Shown here: piece by piece, positions 7,991 to 15,657 of the stretch
Position numbering within the stretch: the first letter of the stretch is position 1
Layout: each line of letters opens with the position of its first letter
Origin: Pseudomonas alcaligenes
GTDB taxonomy: Bacteria; Pseudomonadota; Gammaproteobacteria; Pseudomonadales; Pseudomonadaceae
DNA length: 64,000 nucleotides
NCBI RefSeq assembly: GCF_041729615.1
Contig: NZ_CP154874.1
Location: forward strand, 687,001-751,000
Reading direction: 5' to 3'
Position numbers and translations under genes: made by a program
The notes under the pieces: generated by a model
The model's database searches: none
The model's input: only the letters and a program-made list of their open reading frames with translations
Told to the model about the DNA's origin: nothing

Positions 7991-8017
7991 AAAGCAAAAC
8001 CGGCCACGAGGGCCGGT
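7991..8017 (-). terminator. Intrinsic terminator of the fadB/thiolase operon
   Basis: Minus strand stem ACCGGCC / GGCCGGT (8011-8017 and 7999-8005) with a 5-nt loop, followed by a T-rich run (complement of 7991-7999). It lies about 30 bp beyond the fadB stop. Confidence 0.8.
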
Positions 8018-8044
8018 CTTGCGGGTTCCAGGGATGCTTCGGGC

Positions 8045-10189
8045 TCAGAAGCCCTCGCCTTTCGCGGCCTTCTCCAGCAACAGCGCCGGCGGCAGGAAGC
8101 GCTCGCCGTACTGCTCGGCCAGGTACTGGGCGCGGGCGGCGAAGTCCTTCACCCCGTACTGGTTGATGAACTGCAGCGCCCCGCCGGTCCAGGCGGCGAA
8201 GCCGATGCCGAAGATCGAGCCGATATTGGCGTCGGCGACGGACTTCAATACGCCCTCCTCCACGCAACGCACCGTTTCGATGGCCTGGATGAACAGGATG
8301 CGGTCGCGCACGTCCTCCTGGGAGATCTGTGCATCAGCCTTCTCGAAGCGCGCCTTCAGCTCGGGCCACAGGTGCTTCTTGCCGCCCTCCGGGTAGTCGT
8401 AGAAGCCACCGCCGGCGGCCTTGCCCGGGCGCTTGTACTCCTTGAGCATCAGGTCGATCACGGCGAACGCCGGGTGCTCGGGAATGCTCTTGCCCTCGGC
8501 GGCGAGGTCGGCCACGGTCTGCTTGCGGATATGGTCCATCAGGCTCATCGACACTTCGTCGCTGATCGCCAGCGGGCCCACCGGCATGCCGGCCTTGCGC
8601 GCCTCGGCCTCGATCATCGCCGCGCTGACGCCCTCGCCGAGCATGGCGATGCCCTCGTTGGTGAAGGTGCCGAACACCCGCGAGGTGAAGAAGCCGCGGC
8701 TGTCCTCGACCACGATCGGGGTCTTCTTGATCTGCAGCACGTAGTCGAAGCCGCGGGCCAGGGTCTCGTCGCTGGTCCTGGCGCCCTTGATGATCTCCAC
8801 CAGCGGCATCTTGTCGACCGGGCTGAAGAAGTGCAGGCCGATGAACTTGTCCTGCTTCTGCACCGCGCCGGCCAGGCCGGTGATCGGCAGGGTCGAGGTG
8901 TTGGAGGCGATCACCGCATCGGCCAGCGCGGCGGCCTCGGCGGCGGCAGTCACCTTGGCCTTGAGCTCACGATCCTCGAACACCGCCTCGATGATCAGGT
9001 CGCAGCCGGCGAAGTCGGCCTCGCTGGCGGTCGGCTTGATGCGAGCGAGGAAGGCGTCGCGCTTCTCCGCCGTCATGTGGCCCTTGCTGACCTTCTTGTC
9101 GAGCAGCTTGGCCGAGTAGGCCTTGCCCTTCTCGGCCGCCTCGACGGACACGTCCTTGAGCACCACCTCGATGCCGGCGGCCGCCGACACGTAGGCGATG
9201 CCCGCGCCCATCATGCCGGCGCCGAGTACGCCGACCTTCTTCGTCACGTACTGCGGGAAGCCCTGCGGACGCGAGCTGCCGGCGTTGATCTCGTTGAGCT
9301 GGAACCAGAAGGTGCCGATCATGTTCTTCGCCACCTGGCCGGTGGTCAGCTCGGTGAAATAGCGCGCCTCGATGATCTGCGCGGTGTCGAAGTCGACCTG
9401 GGCGCCCTCGACGGCGGCGCACATGATCTTCTCCGGCGCCGGGAAGCAGCCCTTGGTCTTGTCGCGCAGCACGCTCGGCGCGATGGCCAGCATCTGCGCC
9501 ACGGCCGGGCTGCTCGGCGTACCGCCGGGGATCTTGTAGCCCTTCACGTCCCACGGCTGCGCAGCGGTCGGGTTGGCGGCGATCCAGGCGCGCGCCTTGG
9601 CCAGCATCTCTTCCGGAGTGGCGGCGATGTCGTGGATCAGGCCGGCCTTGAGCGCGGCGTCCGGGCGTACCTTCTTGCCTTCGGCCAGGTACGGCAGGGC
9701 CTTTTCCAGGCCGAGCAGGCGCACCATGCGCACCACGCCGCCACCGCCCGGCAGCAGGCCGAGGGTCACTTCCGGCAGGCCCAGCTGCACGCTAGCGTTG
9801 TCCAGGGCGATGCGGTGGTGGCAGGCCAGGCAGATTTCCCAGCCGCCGCCCAGGGCGGCGCCATTGATCGCGGCCACCACCGGCTTGCCCAGGGTCTCCA
9901 GGCGGCGCAGCTGGCCCTTGATATTGAGGATCATGTCGTAGAACGGCTTGGCGTCGGCCTTGGTGACCTTGACCAGCTCATTGAGGTCGCCGCCGGCGAA
10001 GAAGGTCTTCTTCGCCGAGGTGATGATCACCCCGGCGATGGCGTCCTTCTCGGCCTCCAGGCGCGCGACGGTCTGGCCCATGGCCTCGCGGTACACCGCG
10101 TTCATGGTGTTGGCGCTCTGGCCGGGCATGTCGATGGTCAGGACGACGATATTGTCCTGGCCCTTTTCGTAACGGATGGCGTCAGTCAT
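8045..10189 (-). CDS. Multifunctional fatty-acid oxidation protein (enoyl-CoA hydratase / 3-hydroxyacyl-CoA dehydrogenase)
   Basis: FadB/FadJ-type alpha subunit of beta-oxidation, 714 residues. The N-terminal crotonase domain carries GGDLNEL for the oxyanion hole and the two catalytic glutamates in GALGGGWEICLA-type and GLPEVTLGLLPGG segments. The second half is the NAD-dependent 3-hydroxyacyl-CoA dehydrogenase with GVLGAGMMGAGIA (Rossmann loop) and GLHFFSPVDKMPLVE (catalytic His). Together these hydrate the enoyl-CoA and oxidise the hydroxyacyl-CoA. The thiolase gene lies upstream on the same strand, giving a FadB-FadA pair. The gene order and lengths resemble the secondary pair PA1737-PA1736 of P. 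aeruginosa rather than faoAB; this assignment is from memory of the genome. Confidence 0.93.
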   Translation of the reverse strand: MTDAIRYEKGQDNIVVLTIDMPGQSANTMNAVYREAMGQTVARLEAEKDAIAGVIITSAKKTFFAGGDLNELVKVTKADAKPFYDMILNIKGQLRRLETLGKPVVAAINGAALGGGWEICLACHHRIALDNASVQLGLPEVTLGLLPGGGGVVRMVRLLGLEKALPYLAEGKKVRPDAALKAGLIHDIAATPEEMLAKARAWIAANPTAAQPWDVKGYKIPGGTPSSPAVAQMLAIAPSVLRDKTKGCFPAPEKIMCAAVEGAQVDFDTAQIIEARYFTELTTGQVAKNMIGTFWFQLNEINAGSSRPQGFPQYVTKKVGVLGAGMMGAGIAYVSAAAGIEVVLKDVSVEAAEKGKAYSAKLLDKKVSKGHMTAEKRDAFLARIKPTASEADFAGCDLIIEAVFEDRELKAKVTAAAEAAALADAVIASNTSTLPITGLAGAVQKQDKFIGLHFFSPVDKMPLVEIIKGARTSDETLARGFDYVLQIKKTPIVVEDSRGFFTSRVFGTFTNEGIAMLGEGVSAAMIEAEARKAGMPVGPLAISDEVSMSLMDHIRKQTVADLAAEGKSIPEHPAFAVIDLMLKEYKRPGKAAGGGFYDYPEGGKKHLWPELKARFEKADAQISQEDVRDRILFIQAIETVRCVEEGVLKSVADANIGSIFGIGFAAWTGGALQFINQYGVKDFAARAQYLAEQYGERFLPPALLLEKAAKGEGF

Positions 10190-10272
10190 TTTTCATTCCT
10201 CAGCTTCGAGGAGCGATTCAGCCGCGTCGCGAGCGAAGGTCTGGCTAGGCGGAATTTGGCGAAGAAGCGCAG

Positions 10273-10286
10273 TTTGCTGTAGCAAA
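10273..10286. repeat. Short dyad in the fadB-thiolase gap
   Basis: The 158-bp gap between the thiolase stop and fadB start contains TTTGCT (10273-10278) and AGCAAA (10281-10286), a 6-bp stem with a 2-nt loop, flanked by GAAGAAGCGCAG on one side and TGAGCATTCTGAG on the other. The block looks like intergenic repeats I associate with pseudomonads, but I cannot confirm this without a search. Confidence 0.35.
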
Positions 10287-10347
10287 TGAGCATTCTGAGC
10301 CAGATTCCAACAACGCCAGGCCGAGCGCAGCAGCGGCTGGACGCTCA

Positions 10348-11553
10348 TCAGATTCGTTCGATGATGGTGGCGATACCCATGCCGCCGCCCACGCAGAGGG
10401 TGGCCAGGCCGTAGCGCAGCTCGCGCTTCTCCAGCTCGTCGAGCAGGGTGCCGAGGATGGCGCAGCCGGTGGCGCCCAGCGGGTGGCCCATGGCGATGGA
10501 GCCGCCGTTGACGTTGACCTTGCTCTCCGGCACGCCCATGTCCTTCATGAACTTCATCACCACCGAGGCGAACGCCTCGTTGACCTCGAACAGGTCGATG
10601 TCCTCGACGGACAATCCGGCCTTGGCCAGGGCCTTGCGGGTGGCCGGCGCCGGGCCGGTGAGCATGATGGTCGGGTCGGTGCTGGTCACCGCGGTGGCGA
10701 CGATGCGCGCACGGGCTTTCAGGCCCAGCTCCTTGCCCTTGGCCTCGGAGCCGATCAGCATCAGCGCCGCGCCATCGACGATGCCGGAGCTGTTGCCCGG
10801 GGTGTGCACGTGCTCGATGCGCTCGACGTGCGAATACTTGCGCAGGGCGGTGGCGTCGAAGCCCATCTGCCCCATCATCTCGAAGCTCGGCTTGAGCTTG
10901 CCCAGGCCCTCCAGGGTGCTGTCGCCACGGATGAATTCGTCGTGGTCGAGCAGGACGATGCCGTTCTGGTCGGTGACCGGGATCAGCGACTTGGCGAACG
11001 AGCCATCGGTACTGGCGCGTGCGGCCTTCTGCTGCGAGCGCAGGGCGAAGGCGTCGACGTCGCTGCGGGAGAAGCCTTCGAGGGTGGCGATCAGGTCCGC
11101 ACCCACGCCCTGCGGCACGAAGTTGGTGTGCAGGTTGGTCGCCGGGTCCATCGCCCAGGCGCCGCCGTCCGACCCCATGGGGATGCGCGACATGGACTCC
11201 ACGCCGCCGACCACCACCAGGTCCTCGAAGCCCGAGCGCACCTTCATCGCGCCCATGTTCACCGCCTCCAGGCCCGAGGCGCAGAAGCGGTTGAGCTGCA
11301 CGCCGGCCACGCACTCGGCCCAGTCGGCGGCCAGCACGGCGGTCTTAGCGATATCGGCACCCTGGTCGCCCACCGGGGTCACGCAGCCCAGCACCACATC
11401 GTCGACCTGGGCGGTGTCCAGGCGGTTGCGCTGCTCCAGGGCCTTGAGCAGGCCGACCACCAAGTCCACCGGCTTGACGCTGTACAGCGCGCCGTCCTTC
11501 TTGCCCTTGCCGCGCGGGGTGCGCACGGCGTCGAAAATATAAGCTTCGGTCAT
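10348..11553 (-). CDS. Acetyl-CoA C-acyltransferase (thiolase)
   Basis: FadA-type thiolase (401 residues) that cleaves 3-ketoacyl-CoA to acetyl-CoA and a shortened acyl-CoA. All catalytic positions are present: Cys91 in [10 protein letters not shown], His357 in [10 protein letters not shown] and Cys387 in CVGGG. The start at 11553 ([13 protein letters not shown]) matches the family and has GAGGA a few bases upstream; an in-frame ATG seven codons upstream is less likely. It is the first gene of the two-gene operon with the fadB homologue, 158 bp upstream of it. Confidence 0.93.
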   Translation of the reverse strand: MTEAYIFDAVRTPRGKGKKDGALYSVKPVDLVVGLLKALEQRNRLDTAQVDDVVLGCVTPVGDQGADIAKTAVLAADWAECVAGVQLNRFCASGLEAVNMGAMKVRSGFEDLVVVGGVESMSRIPMGSDGGAWAMDPATNLHTNFVPQGVGADLIATLEGFSRSDVDAFALRSQQKAARASTDGSFAKSLIPVTDQNGIVLLDHDEFIRGDSTLEGLGKLKPSFEMMGQMGFDATALRKYSHVERIEHVHTPGNSSGIVDGAALMLIGSEAKGKELGLKARARIVATAVTSTDPTIMLTGPAPATRKALAKAGLSVEDIDLFEVNEAFASVVMKFMKDMGVPESKVNVNGGSIAMGHPLGATGCAILGTLLDELEKRELRYGLATLCVGGGMGIATIIERI

Positions 11554-11574
11554 GACGTCCTCGGTACATGGCAA

Positions 11575-11836
11575 CGGCGGATGCCGGGTGGCCTAACCTT
11601 AATCCCGTGCCCCGTGGACTCAATGACCGATGCGCTCAGGGCCATTGACCGTTGGGCTCAGACGAGCGGTCGCCCAGCCACTGCGCATCCCGCGCCAGGC
11701 AGCGAACTGTCTGGCTCAGGGGCCGCGCCTCGGGGAAAGGCCCCAGGCAATAACTACGTGATTCTGCCGATGCCGCGCTAGAAACGAAGTTGTCTAAGCT
11801 GAGTGTGACGAGGCCCCTAGGATTAACCGTGCAAGG
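11575..11836. other. Gap upstream of the thiolase gene
   Basis: No convincing gene on either strand; several open frames here are only extensions of frames antisense to the thiolase. The minus strand should carry the thiolase promoter. The plus strand ends in an intrinsic terminator at 11837-11871 that has no protein gene in front of it, so a short RNA on the plus strand is possible. Confidence 0.4.
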
Positions 11837-11871
11837 TGCCGCCGCCGGGTTTTGCCGGGGCGGCTTTTTTG
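11837..11871 (+). terminator. Intrinsic terminator without an obvious upstream gene
   Basis: GCCGCC-G-CCGG pairs with CCGGGGCGGC around a GTTTTG loop (one bulged G), followed by TTTTTT. This is a textbook Rho-independent structure on the plus strand. The nearest upstream plus-strand gene is several kilobases away; the following microprotein gene starts 85 bp downstream. Confidence 0.75.
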
Positions 11872-11955
11872 TCCGCGCCACGGTGCCAGGCCCCGTCCTG
11901 CGAAGCTCTGCAGGCCACTGGCCAAAACACCAACAAGAACAAAGGCAGTAGCATC

Positions 11956-12051
11956 ATGTTCAAACAAGCCAAGTACCGGCAGGCGACCCTGATCGTCCTT
12001 GCCACCGCCGTCATCCTGATCCTGCCCAACGTGACTCGTCTGGTCGGCTGA
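11956..12051 (+). CDS. 31-residue single-pass membrane microprotein
   Basis: MFKQAKYRQA is followed by a continuous hydrophobic stretch (about residues 11-25) and the tail NVTRLVG. The start has AAAGG 10 nt upstream, and the codons fit the host. The topology (basic N terminus, one transmembrane helix) suggests a small inner-membrane peptide. Function unknown. It lies between an intrinsic terminator and the rhodanese gene and may be transcribed alone. Confidence 0.55.
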   Translation: MFKQAKYRQATLIVLATAVILILPNVTRLVG

Positions 12052-12156
12052 TCATTCTTCCCCGCCGTGGCCCGATGCCGTAGCGCTCGGGCCACGGAAC
12101 AACCCCCGCAGAGACTGTGCTAGCGTGAGCCTTGAACGCCTCACGAGGTCTTTGCC

Positions 12157-12543
12157 ATGCGCCATTTCCTGCTCTGCCTCGGCCTTGCGCTGAGCCCGCT
12201 GGCCGCCCAGGCCGGCGACATCGACTCCACCGCCGCCCTGCACGCCCTGGCCCAGCCCGGTGCCGTGCTGATCGACGTGCGCACCGCGGACGAATTCGCC
12301 AGCGGTGCCCTGCCCGGCGCCACCCTGATTCCCCACGGCGACATCGCCGCGCGCATCGCCGAAGTGGCGCCGGACAAGAACACCCCGGTGGTTCTCTACT
12401 GCCGCAGCGGCCGCCGCTCCAGCATCGCCCAGGACGAGCTGCAGGCACTGGGCTACACCCAGGTGATCAACGCCGGCGGCTACGACCAGTTCAAGCTGGC
12501 CCGCGACAACCAGAGCGAGGGCCCCGCATGCACCAACTGTTGA
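12157..12543 (+). CDS. Periplasmic rhodanese-like sulfurtransferase
   Basis: A single rhodanese domain, 128 residues, exported by an N-terminal signal peptide (cleavage near AQAG20). The active-site loop CRSGRRS begins at Cys82, and IDVRTADEF is the usual strand/turn of the family, so it should be an active sulfur carrier or transferase. Two further cysteines lie at the extreme C terminus (ACTNC). Its end overlaps the start of the cytochrome c gene by 16 bp, so the two are coupled; a role in periplasmic sulfur-compound oxidation or redox delivery is a reasonable inference. Confidence 0.88.
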   Translation: MRHFLLCLGLALSPLAAQAGDIDSTAALHALAQPGAVLIDVRTADEFASGALPGATLIPHGDIAARIAEVAPDKNTPVVLYCRSGRRSSIAQDELQALGYTQVINAGGYDQFKLARDNQSEGPACTNC

Positions 12544-13337
12544 GCCGCCTGCTGCTGGGCGCCGCCCTGCTCGCTCCCTTTGCCCACGCCGCCGAACTCA
12601 AGCTGGAACTGCCGCAGGGCAGCCGCAGCTGGAGCACCGAACAACTGTTGAGCCACCCGCAGGCGCAGCAGATCGAGATTGCCGCCGATGTAGCCTACAA
12701 GCGCGCCATGACCTACCGCGCCGTGCCGCTGGCGGCGCTGCTCGACGGCGTGCAACCCGGCGACCACCTGCAGGCCGTGGCCCTGGACGGCTTCGCCGCC
12801 GAACTGCCCGCCGCCCCTCTGCTCAGCACCAAGGGCGCTCGCGCCTGGCTGGCGGTGGAAGACCCGGCCCAGCCCTGGCCGGCACTCGCCAAGAACAAGC
12901 CCAGTGCCGGGCCCTTCTATCTGGTGTGGCAGAGCCCCGAGGCCGCGCAGATCGGCCCGGAGCAGTGGCCGTTCCAGGTCTCCACCTTCCGTCTGCTGGC
13001 GCCGGTGGCGCAGCGTTTTCCGGCGCTGCTGCCGGCGGCGGATGCCAGCGCCGAGGTGCAGGCGGGGTTTGCGGTGTTCCAGAAGAACTGTCTGGCCTGT
13101 CACCGGCTGAATGGCGCGGGGGATTCGCAATTCGGGCCTGATCTGAATGTTCCGCATAACCCGACGGAGTATTTCGCGGGGGATTTTTTGCGGCAGTACA
13201 TTCGGGACCCGCAGAGTCTGCGGAGGTGGCCGCAGGGGCGGATGCCGGGGTTTAGTGAGGCGGTTTTGAGTGATAGGGAGTTGGGGGAGTTGATTGGGTA
13301 TTTGGGGCATATGGCGAAGCACAGAGCCAGCCGCTGA
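12528..13337 (+). CDS. Periplasmic c-type cytochrome with N-terminal oxidoreductase-like domain
   Basis: A 269-residue exported protein: signal peptide to about HAA22, a domain of about 140 residues resembling the molybdopterin-free sulfite-oxidase-type fold (AVPLAALLDGVQPGDHLQAVALDG), then a mono-heme cytochrome c domain with CLACH at 188-192 and a likely Met239 axial ligand in GRMPGFSE. It starts inside the rhodanese gene, so both are co-translated. Codon use changes within the gene: the first ~165 codons are NNC-rich, while the last ~100 use GGG, TTG, GTT and GAT heavily. The AT-rich island begins right after its stop. Electron-acceptor role inferred from domains. Confidence 0.85.
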   Translation: MHQLLSRLLLGAALLAPFAHAAELKLELPQGSRSWSTEQLLSHPQAQQIEIAADVAYKRAMTYRAVPLAALLDGVQPGDHLQAVALDGFAAELPAAPLLSTKGARAWLAVEDPAQPWPALAKNKPSAGPFYLVWQSPEAAQIGPEQWPFQVSTFRLLAPVAQRFPALLPAADASAEVQAGFAVFQKNCLACHRLNGAGDSQFGPDLNVPHNPTEYFAGDFLRQYIRDPQSLRRWPQGRMPGFSEAVLSDRELGELIGYLGHMAKHRASR

Positions 13338-13406
13338 CACACCCACCAATCTTATTAATACACAGCCACGCGCCTCAAGAACAAGTAGAGCCACGAAAGA
13401 GGAAAC

Positions 13407-14063
13407 ATGCAAAAGATACTAAAGCACGCAATTTACTTATTTCTAACCATATTTGGAATAACAGCCTTCGCCAGCATTGGCGCCTTAATTTTTCTGTGGA
13501 CCCAATCAACCTCAGAACAAGGCGCAAGAGAACTACCACACCTAGGCTGGCTATTGATCACCGTAATTGCCGAGGTAGTTGGAGTAATAGTCATATTCGC
13601 AAAGAAAGGCATGAAATACCTACCGGAAGTAGAAATAAATAGAAAGGAAAACGAAACTCTTGAGTTCATGCGCAACTTCATAAACTCAGGAAGCTCTGTA
13701 ACAGTTGTTAGCAATCGCGTTGCATGGCTAAGAAAATCAGAGCCAATAAAAAATGCAATCATAGAAATGGCAAGAAACGGCACTCTCCTGGAAATAATAA
13801 CCCCAAGCGAGGTTGATACAGACATTAGAGGCCCACTCAGCGAAGCCGGAGTCAGATTCTATGTTACAAACGAGAAACTTCCACCAGAGGCACGTTTCAC
13901 CCTAGTTGACGGACATAGAAGCGGCGCAGAAAGGCTTGCCATAGCAAGAGGCGGGCATCCCGAACATGAGATCACTACATTCGACAACAACTCCGGCCCT
14001 CAAATAATTGCCATGGCCAAGGATATAATCCGTAAATCCAAGGAGCTAGCAAATGCCCCATAG
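13407..14063 (+). CDS. Two-TM membrane protein with a phospholipase D-like cytoplasmic domain (unknown)
   Basis: A 218-residue protein with two N-terminal transmembrane helices (about 8-30 and 46-64) and a soluble C-terminal domain starting near residue 85. The domain pattern SVTVVSNRVAWLR, LLEIITPSEVD, AGVRFYVTNE and RFTLVDGHRSGAERLAIARG resembles the strand/helix layout of phospholipase D-like folds, but a true HKD motif is absent, so it may be a binding or sensor domain. Base composition is much more AT-rich than the chromosome, with many AAA, ATA and AGA codons, suggesting horizontal acquisition. It overlaps the next gene by 11 bp. I do not recognise a named family. Confidence 0.7.
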   Translation: MQKILKHAIYLFLTIFGITAFASIGALIFLWTQSTSEQGARELPHLGWLLITVIAEVVGVIVIFAKKGMKYLPEVEINRKENETLEFMRNFINSGSSVTVVSNRVAWLRKSEPIKNAIIEMARNGTLLEIITPSEVDTDIRGPLSEAGVRFYVTNEKLPPEARFTLVDGHRSGAERLAIARGGHPEHEITTFDNNSGPQIIAMAKDIIRKSKELANAP

Positions 14064-14760
14064 ATGGTGCAACTCTGCTCGCATAAGGCGAGAGCAAATC
14101 GAGTCTGGACTAGACCTGACCTTCAACGAAGTATTTAAGCCACTCTTTATTAGTCGAGTCACAGCTCTATCCCCAAGCTGTATATTAGAAATCGGCGCAG
14201 GCACTGGGCACATCTCAAAGGAACTGTCCAAAGGAGGCATATCCATTACAGCAATCGAGCCTTCAAAGGGCATGTTTGATGTAGCAAAAGATGTGTTGAC
14301 CTCGACTCAAGTAGAGCTAATAAATTGTACTTCATTCGACCTACCGAAAACAAAAGTCTATCAAGTATCCATATCCCACATGGTCGCCCATGTAGTTGAT
14401 GACCTAAAAGGATTTTTTATATCCATAGGAGATCATTTAACTCAAGGAGGCCATTTCATATTTTCAATCCCTCACCCATGCTTTTATAACGACTACAAAA
14501 AATTTTGGGGCAATGAATACAACTATATGACTCCTGCATCTCAGGAAGTGACATTCACCATCACAAAAGACAGTGAAAATCCCATAAGCGGCGTGCCATA
14601 TCATCATCGCCCCTTATCAACGTACATAAACACATTAGTAGAAGCTGGATTTGCCATTGATGGATTTGACGAGACATATCCGAATGATGAAATCCAAAAA
14701 ATGTACGGAGAGAGATGGAAATCACCGCGGTATTGTGTCTTCACCTGCAAAAAGCTCTAA
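14053..14760 (+). CDS. Class I SAM-dependent methyltransferase (island gene)
   Basis: A 235-residue methyltransferase: motif I is LEIGAGTGHIS at 45-55, the acidic end of strand 2 is AIEPSKGMF, and post-motif strands VSISHMVAHV and GGHFIFSIPHP follow in the usual order. The target is unknown; relatives methylate small molecules or sugars. It shares the AT-rich base composition of the preceding two-TM gene, overlaps it by 11 bp, and the two look like one acquired unit. The start at 14053 is the only one that preserves the N-terminal helix; no strong ribosome-binding site is seen, consistent with coupling to the upstream gene. Confidence 0.8.
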   Translation: MPHRWCNSARIRREQIESGLDLTFNEVFKPLFISRVTALSPSCILEIGAGTGHISKELSKGGISITAIEPSKGMFDVAKDVLTSTQVELINCTSFDLPKTKVYQVSISHMVAHVVDDLKGFFISIGDHLTQGGHFIFSIPHPCFYNDYKKFWGNEYNYMTPASQEVTFTITKDSENPISGVPYHHRPLSTYINTLVEAGFAIDGFDETYPNDEIQKMYGERWKSPRYCVFTCKKL

Positions 14761-14873
14761 CAAGCAAGCAGCCTGGATATTCGTGCGTGGACAACGCTCT
14801 GCTTGCCCTCCATCGGTGCTAAGCGAAACATTCAATTCAGCTGACTCCACGCTTTTCGCCCTTACGGCGAGTC

Positions 14874-15040
14874 ACTTTCTCTTGTTTGCCCAAGAGAAAG
14901 TAACCAAAGAGAAGGGCACCCCGACATCCGGGTTTGGCGGCTGCGCCGCCAAACTTCCCTCCCTCCGGTGCCGCTCCGGGGGCCGGCTTAGAAGGGCCAT
15001 CCTTGGCCCTTTAAGCCTCTCGCCGCATCCATGCGGCTCG
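14874..15040 (+). repeat. Four-hairpin repeat element, copy A
   Basis: Four stem-loops in order: ACTTTCTCTTG/CAAGAGAAAGT (14874-14901), GTTTGGCGGC/GCCGCCAAAC (14932-14954), AAGGGCCA/TGGCCCTT (14992-15011) and GCCGCAT/ATGCGGC (15022-15037). Linkers such as CCCCGACATCCGG and GGGGCCGGCTTA are shared with copy B at 15335-15494, which is in the opposite orientation. Confidence 0.8.
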
Positions 15041-15132
15041 TCCCCCTGCGCAACACCTCCACTCGGCCTACTGACGGGGACTCGAGCTCCGAGTTGCCTG
15101 GTGGTTTTTCTTTGCGCTGCGCGCATTGATCG

Positions 15133-15254
15133 TTCCCACGCTCTGCGTGGGAATGTGGCTGTTGGCGCTCTGCGCCCATTGCTTGTTTTGTGTTGCTCGC
15201 AGGCCTATGACGCGGAGCGTCACGGGATGGGTTCCCACGTGGAGCGTGGGAACC
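15133..15254. repeat. Cluster of three short perfect palindromes
   Basis: TTCCCACGC/GCGTGGGAA (15133-15153, 3-nt loop), TGACGC/GCGTCA (15208-15222, 3-nt loop) and GGTTCCCACG/CGTGGGAACC (15230-15254, 5-nt loop). The first and last are related in sequence. Elements of this GTTCCCACG type are scattered in many gammaproteobacterial intergenic regions, so this is probably a miniature repeat. Confidence 0.7.
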
Positions 15255-15334
15255 ATCGGGAAAGGAATACAGAACTTTCAGGCAACTCCAATCGCCCCCT
15301 TCAGGAGGCCGAACGGAATCGTTGTGGAAGGGAG

Positions 15335-15494
15335 CGAGCCGCATGGATGCGGCGAGAGGCTTAAAGGGCCATGGATGGCCCTTGTAAGCCGGCCCCTGGA
15401 GCAATGATGGAGTGAGGGAACCCCGCCGCAGGCGGGGCCGGATGTCGGGGGCAAGCGTTTTTGGTTCCTTTTGGGGCGACTGCCAAAAGGAACC
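15335..15494 (-). repeat. Four-hairpin repeat element, copy B (inverted)
   Basis: On the minus strand the same four hairpins as copy A occur in the same order: GGTTCCTTTTGG/CCAAAAGGAACC (15463-15494), CCCCGCC/GGCGGGG (15421-15437), AAGGGCCAT/ATGGCCCTT (15364-15383) and GCCGCAT/ATGCGGC (15338-15353). The first two stems differ from copy A in base sequence on both arms while still pairing perfectly, which means the structure is conserved. Confidence 0.8.
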
Positions 15495-15657
15495 CGCCCA
15501 GCAGGGCGGAACTGATGTTTCAACCAACACGCAAACGAGCAGCGGCACAGTTCCTATCGCGGCCAAGGCCGCTCCCACAAAGGCAGAAGCCCCCTCTCCC
15601 CCGCCCCTCTCCCGCCAGCGGGCGAGGGGAGAAAAAGCGCGCCCTGCGCGCCACGCC

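Larger units (their letters stand above)
14761..15657. other. Non-coding repeat-rich region (about 0.9 kb)
   Basis: No gene is supported on either strand; the open frames run through palindromes. The stretch holds an inverted pair of four-hairpin elements (14874-15040 and 15335-15494), three short palindromes between them (15133-15254), a GCGGCC/GGCCGC-type repeat near 15560-15575 and a CCTCTCCC-type hairpin near 15605-15632. It lies between the AT-rich island and the transglutaminase operon, both of which end or begin cleanly. Confidence 0.7.

Noticed and set aside
8372..10282. A 636-codon frame opposite the fadB-type gene.
   Set aside because: Same shadow pattern; no ribosome-binding site, no recognisable domain, and the real gene has all catalytic motifs.
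15133..15254. Palindromes considered as a CRISPR array.
   Set aside because: Only three, unequal in sequence and spacing, with no cas genes and no regular spacers.
14874..15494. Inverted repeats considered as ends of an insertion sequence.
   Set aside because: The interval of about 300 bp holds no transposase frame and no target duplication could be recognised.
14761..15657. Several open frames of 60-240 codons in the repeat region.
   Set aside because: They run across palindromes, lack ribosome-binding sites and read as repeat translation.
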